From positions 19,402-83,401 of the forward strand of contig JBCCXL010000025.1 in the NCBI GenBank assembly GCA_039191605.1: 64,000 nucleotides of DNA. The letters are read 5' to 3'. This DNA is from JBCCXL01 sp039191605. Lineage in GTDB: Bacteria > Acidobacteriota > Thermoanaerobaculia > Multivoradales > JAHZIX01. Below, piece after piece: positions 62,094-64,000 of the stretch; position 1 is the first letter of the stretch; each line of letters starts with the position of its first letter. The translations under genes were made by a program, and so were the position numbers. A model generated the notes under the pieces. It was given only the letters and a program-made list of their open reading frames with translations, did no database searches and was not told where the DNA came from.

Positions 62094-62514
62094 TTCTCGC
62101 GTCTCGGTCTTCGTCGCTTCCTTCGGTGGCGATCACCCGGGTTCCCCGCCTTAAGAACAGCTTCGCTCCTGCGATTTATCGTTCCCGCGATTTCCTGTCG
62201 CTGGGGTCCGGTGGCTGAGTTGCGTTGTCAAGGTGGCTGGTGGCGAGAGTTGGCTGGGTTGGCCAGAGGCTGGGTGAGTCTGGACGCACGGTAGAGGCGG
62301 ATAGGCAATCCTTGCGCCCTATTCTTGATTGTGAGAAGATCCCAACTTCCCGCGCTCGAGGGGGGAGTATGTCTTGGCTGGGCTCGCGCCCCACGGATTC
62401 ATGGTCTCTCGAGTGAGTGCGAGGTGAAGGCTCTACCTTTCGCCTCGTGAGGTGTTGCGCTCGATGGTTGAAAGACCTCGTCAGCGCCTCTTCCGTAAGC
62501 TTCAGTTTCGATTC
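62094..62514. other. Spacer between tRNA-Gly and tRNA-Thr
   Basis: About 420 bases, unusually long for a tRNA cluster. No credible gene or structured RNA is seen. Confidence 0.45.
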
Positions 62515-62589
<75 letters not shown>

Positions 62590-62806
62590 GACTTAGCGCC
62601 TTCTTCACGGCGCGCCGCCGAGCTGATGCTCGGCTTCCCGAGTATCCAACCGCATCAATCATCAATCACTCGCCCCCGGGGCAGCTCAACGAGCTATCCA
62701 GGCAGCAACCGACCTGAGAGATCAGGATCGCATAGCAGCGATCGATACCGCGGCCTTCGGCGCTTCTCGTCAGGCAGCGGTACTTTGAGGAGGCATCTCG
62801 ACCACC

Positions 62807-64000
62807 ATGGCCAAGGAAAAGTTCGAGCGCACTAAGCCGCACGTCAACGTCGGGACCATCGGTCACGTGGATCACGGTAAGACCACGCTGACGGCCGCGA
62901 TCACTCGGGTGCTGGCGTCGAAGGGTCTCGCAGAGTTCTCTGCGTTCGATTCCATCGATAAGGCTCCGGAGGAGCGCGAGCGCGGTATTACGATTGCGAC
63001 GGCTCACGTGGAATACGAGTCGGACAATCGCCACTACGCCCACGTGGATTGCCCGGGTCACGCGGATTACGTGAAGAACATGATCACCGGTGCCGCCCAG
63101 ATGGACGGCGCGATCCTGGTGGTGTCCGCGGCGGACGGCCCGATGCCTCAGACCCGTGAGCACATTCTTCTGGCCCGTCAGGTGGAGGTTCCCTACCTGG
63201 TGGTGTTCATGAACAAGTGCGACATGGTGGACGACGAGGAGCTGCTGGAGCTGGTGGAGCTGGAGATCCGCGAGCTGCTGTCGAGCTACGACTTCCCCGG
63301 TGACGACATCCCGGTGATCCAGGGTTCGGCGCTGAAGGCGCTGGAGTCCGGTGATGCGGACGGCGAGTGGGGCTCGAAGATCATCGAGCTGATCGAGGCG
63401 GTCGATAGCTACGTTCCGGAGCCGGAGCGCGACATCGACAAGGAATTCCTGATGCCCATCGAGGATATTTTCTCGATTCAGGGTCGCGGCACGGTGGTGA
63501 CCGGGCGCATCGAGCGCGGCGTCGTGAACGTGGGTGATGAAGTGGCGATCGTGGGTATCCGCGACACCACGAAGACCACGGTGACGGGCGTGGAGATGTT
63601 CCGCAAGCTGCTGGATCGCGGCGAGGCGGGCGACAACGTGGGCGTTCTTCTGCGCGGCACGAAGAAGGACGAGGTGGAGCGTGGACAGGTTCTGGCGAAG
63701 CCGGGCTCGATCACTCCTCACACCAAGTTCAGCTGCGAGGTGTACATCCTGACGAAGGAGGAGGGTGGTCGTCACACTCCGTTCTTCAAGGGGTATCGTC
63801 CTCAGTTCTACTTCCGTACGACGGACGTGACGGGTTCCGCGGAGCTTCCGTCCGGCGTGGAGATGGTGATGCCTGGGGACAACGTGAGCCTGACGGTGGA
63901 GCTGATCGCTCCGATCGCGATGGAGAAGGGACTTCGCTTCGCCATTCGTGAGGGTGGTCGCACCGTCGGTGCCGGCACCGTCACCGAGATCATCGAGTAA
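62807..64000 (+). CDS. tuf: Elongation factor Tu
   Basis: GTPase that delivers aminoacyl-tRNA to the ribosome. All G motifs are present: GHVDHGKTTL, the switch I RGITIATAHVEYE, DCPGHADYVKNM, NKCDMVDD and GSALKAL. Length of 397 is normal and the stop codon is the last base of the window. Codon use is the most strongly biased in the window, as expected for a highly expressed gene. It is placed after the tRNA cluster, probably co-transcribed with tRNA-Thr(GGT). Confidence 0.99.
   Translation: MAKEKFERTKPHVNVGTIGHVDHGKTTLTAAITRVLASKGLAEFSAFDSIDKAPEERERGITIATAHVEYESDNRHYAHVDCPGHADYVKNMITGAAQMDGAILVVSAADGPMPQTREHILLARQVEVPYLVVFMNKCDMVDDEELLELVELEIRELLSSYDFPGDDIPVIQGSALKALESGDADGEWGSKIIELIEAVDSYVPEPERDIDKEFLMPIEDIFSIQGRGTVVTGRIERGVVNVGDEVAIVGIRDTTKTTVTGVEMFRKLLDRGEAGDNVGVLLRGTKKDEVERGQVLAKPGSITPHTKFSCEVYILTKEEGGRHTPFFKGYRPQFYFRTTDVTGSAELPSGVEMVMPGDNVSLTVELIAPIAMEKGLRFAIREGGRTVGAGTVTEIIE

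Overview
The window is about 64 kb of GC-rich bacterial chromosome, most likely from an Acidobacteriota-type organism. The best support is a VWFA protein of the 'Acidobacteria-associated' type (23167-24333), a RodZ/repeat protein/J-TPR/PP2C operon, a GatC/GatA amidotransferase system, and many core proteins carrying lineage-specific extensions. This assignment is inferred from gene content, since no 16S rRNA lies in the window. No CRISPR array, prophage or insertion sequence was found. The left edge (1-2250) holds an AT-richer orphan gene and a short tandem repeat and looks like the end of an accessory region.

Layout. 1-7.3 kb: orphan gene, small membrane coiled-coil protein, AraC regulator divergent from a lipoprotein beta-propeller, and a coupled pair of M16 peptidases. 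7.7-16.2 kb: lexA, pilT, gatC-gatA-N-acetylmuramoyl-L-alanine amidase, and an ECF sigma/anti-sigma pair. 16.4-24.3 kb: a giant Gre-factor fusion, a repeat protein, then rodZ / second repeat protein / DnaJ-TPR / PP2C phosphatase, and the VWFA protein. 24.7-28.7 kb: fadD-fadJ beta-oxidation operon; fadJ appears to start at a CTG codon overlapping the fadD stop. 28.9-30.9 kb: chorismate mutase-prephenate dehydratase-ACT fused to a decayed DAHP-synthase domain.

30.9-46 kb is the least ordinary part. It has four ATP-grasp ligase genes, three of them clear paralogues. One is in an operon with an S51-like (peptidase E-type) protein and an alpha/beta-hydrolase esterase, and an M20C aminoacyl-histidine dipeptidase follows the fourth. 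Among them lie glgA, a nucleotidyltransferase-type toxin candidate with a small partner, a lipoprotein transglycosylase and a Cys-rich secreted protein with a possible attenuator. I read the ligases, S51 protein, esterase and dipeptidase as a candidate undescribed system that makes, modifies and recycles a small peptide or amino-acid conjugate. That reading is inference.

46-55.4 kb: PAS/GAF histidine kinase, MMPL-type transporter overlapping a VTT-domain membrane protein, a ClpX-like AAA+ protein lacking ClpX hallmarks, an intradiol-dioxygenase-like exported protein and an SDR. 55.8-64 kb is core translation machinery: rplM-rpsI-rpsB-tsf-pyrH-frr, a structured putative sRNA with an intrinsic terminator, rlmB, four tRNA genes (Thr-TGT, Tyr-GTA, Gly-TCC, Thr-GGT) and tuf, which ends on the last base of the window.
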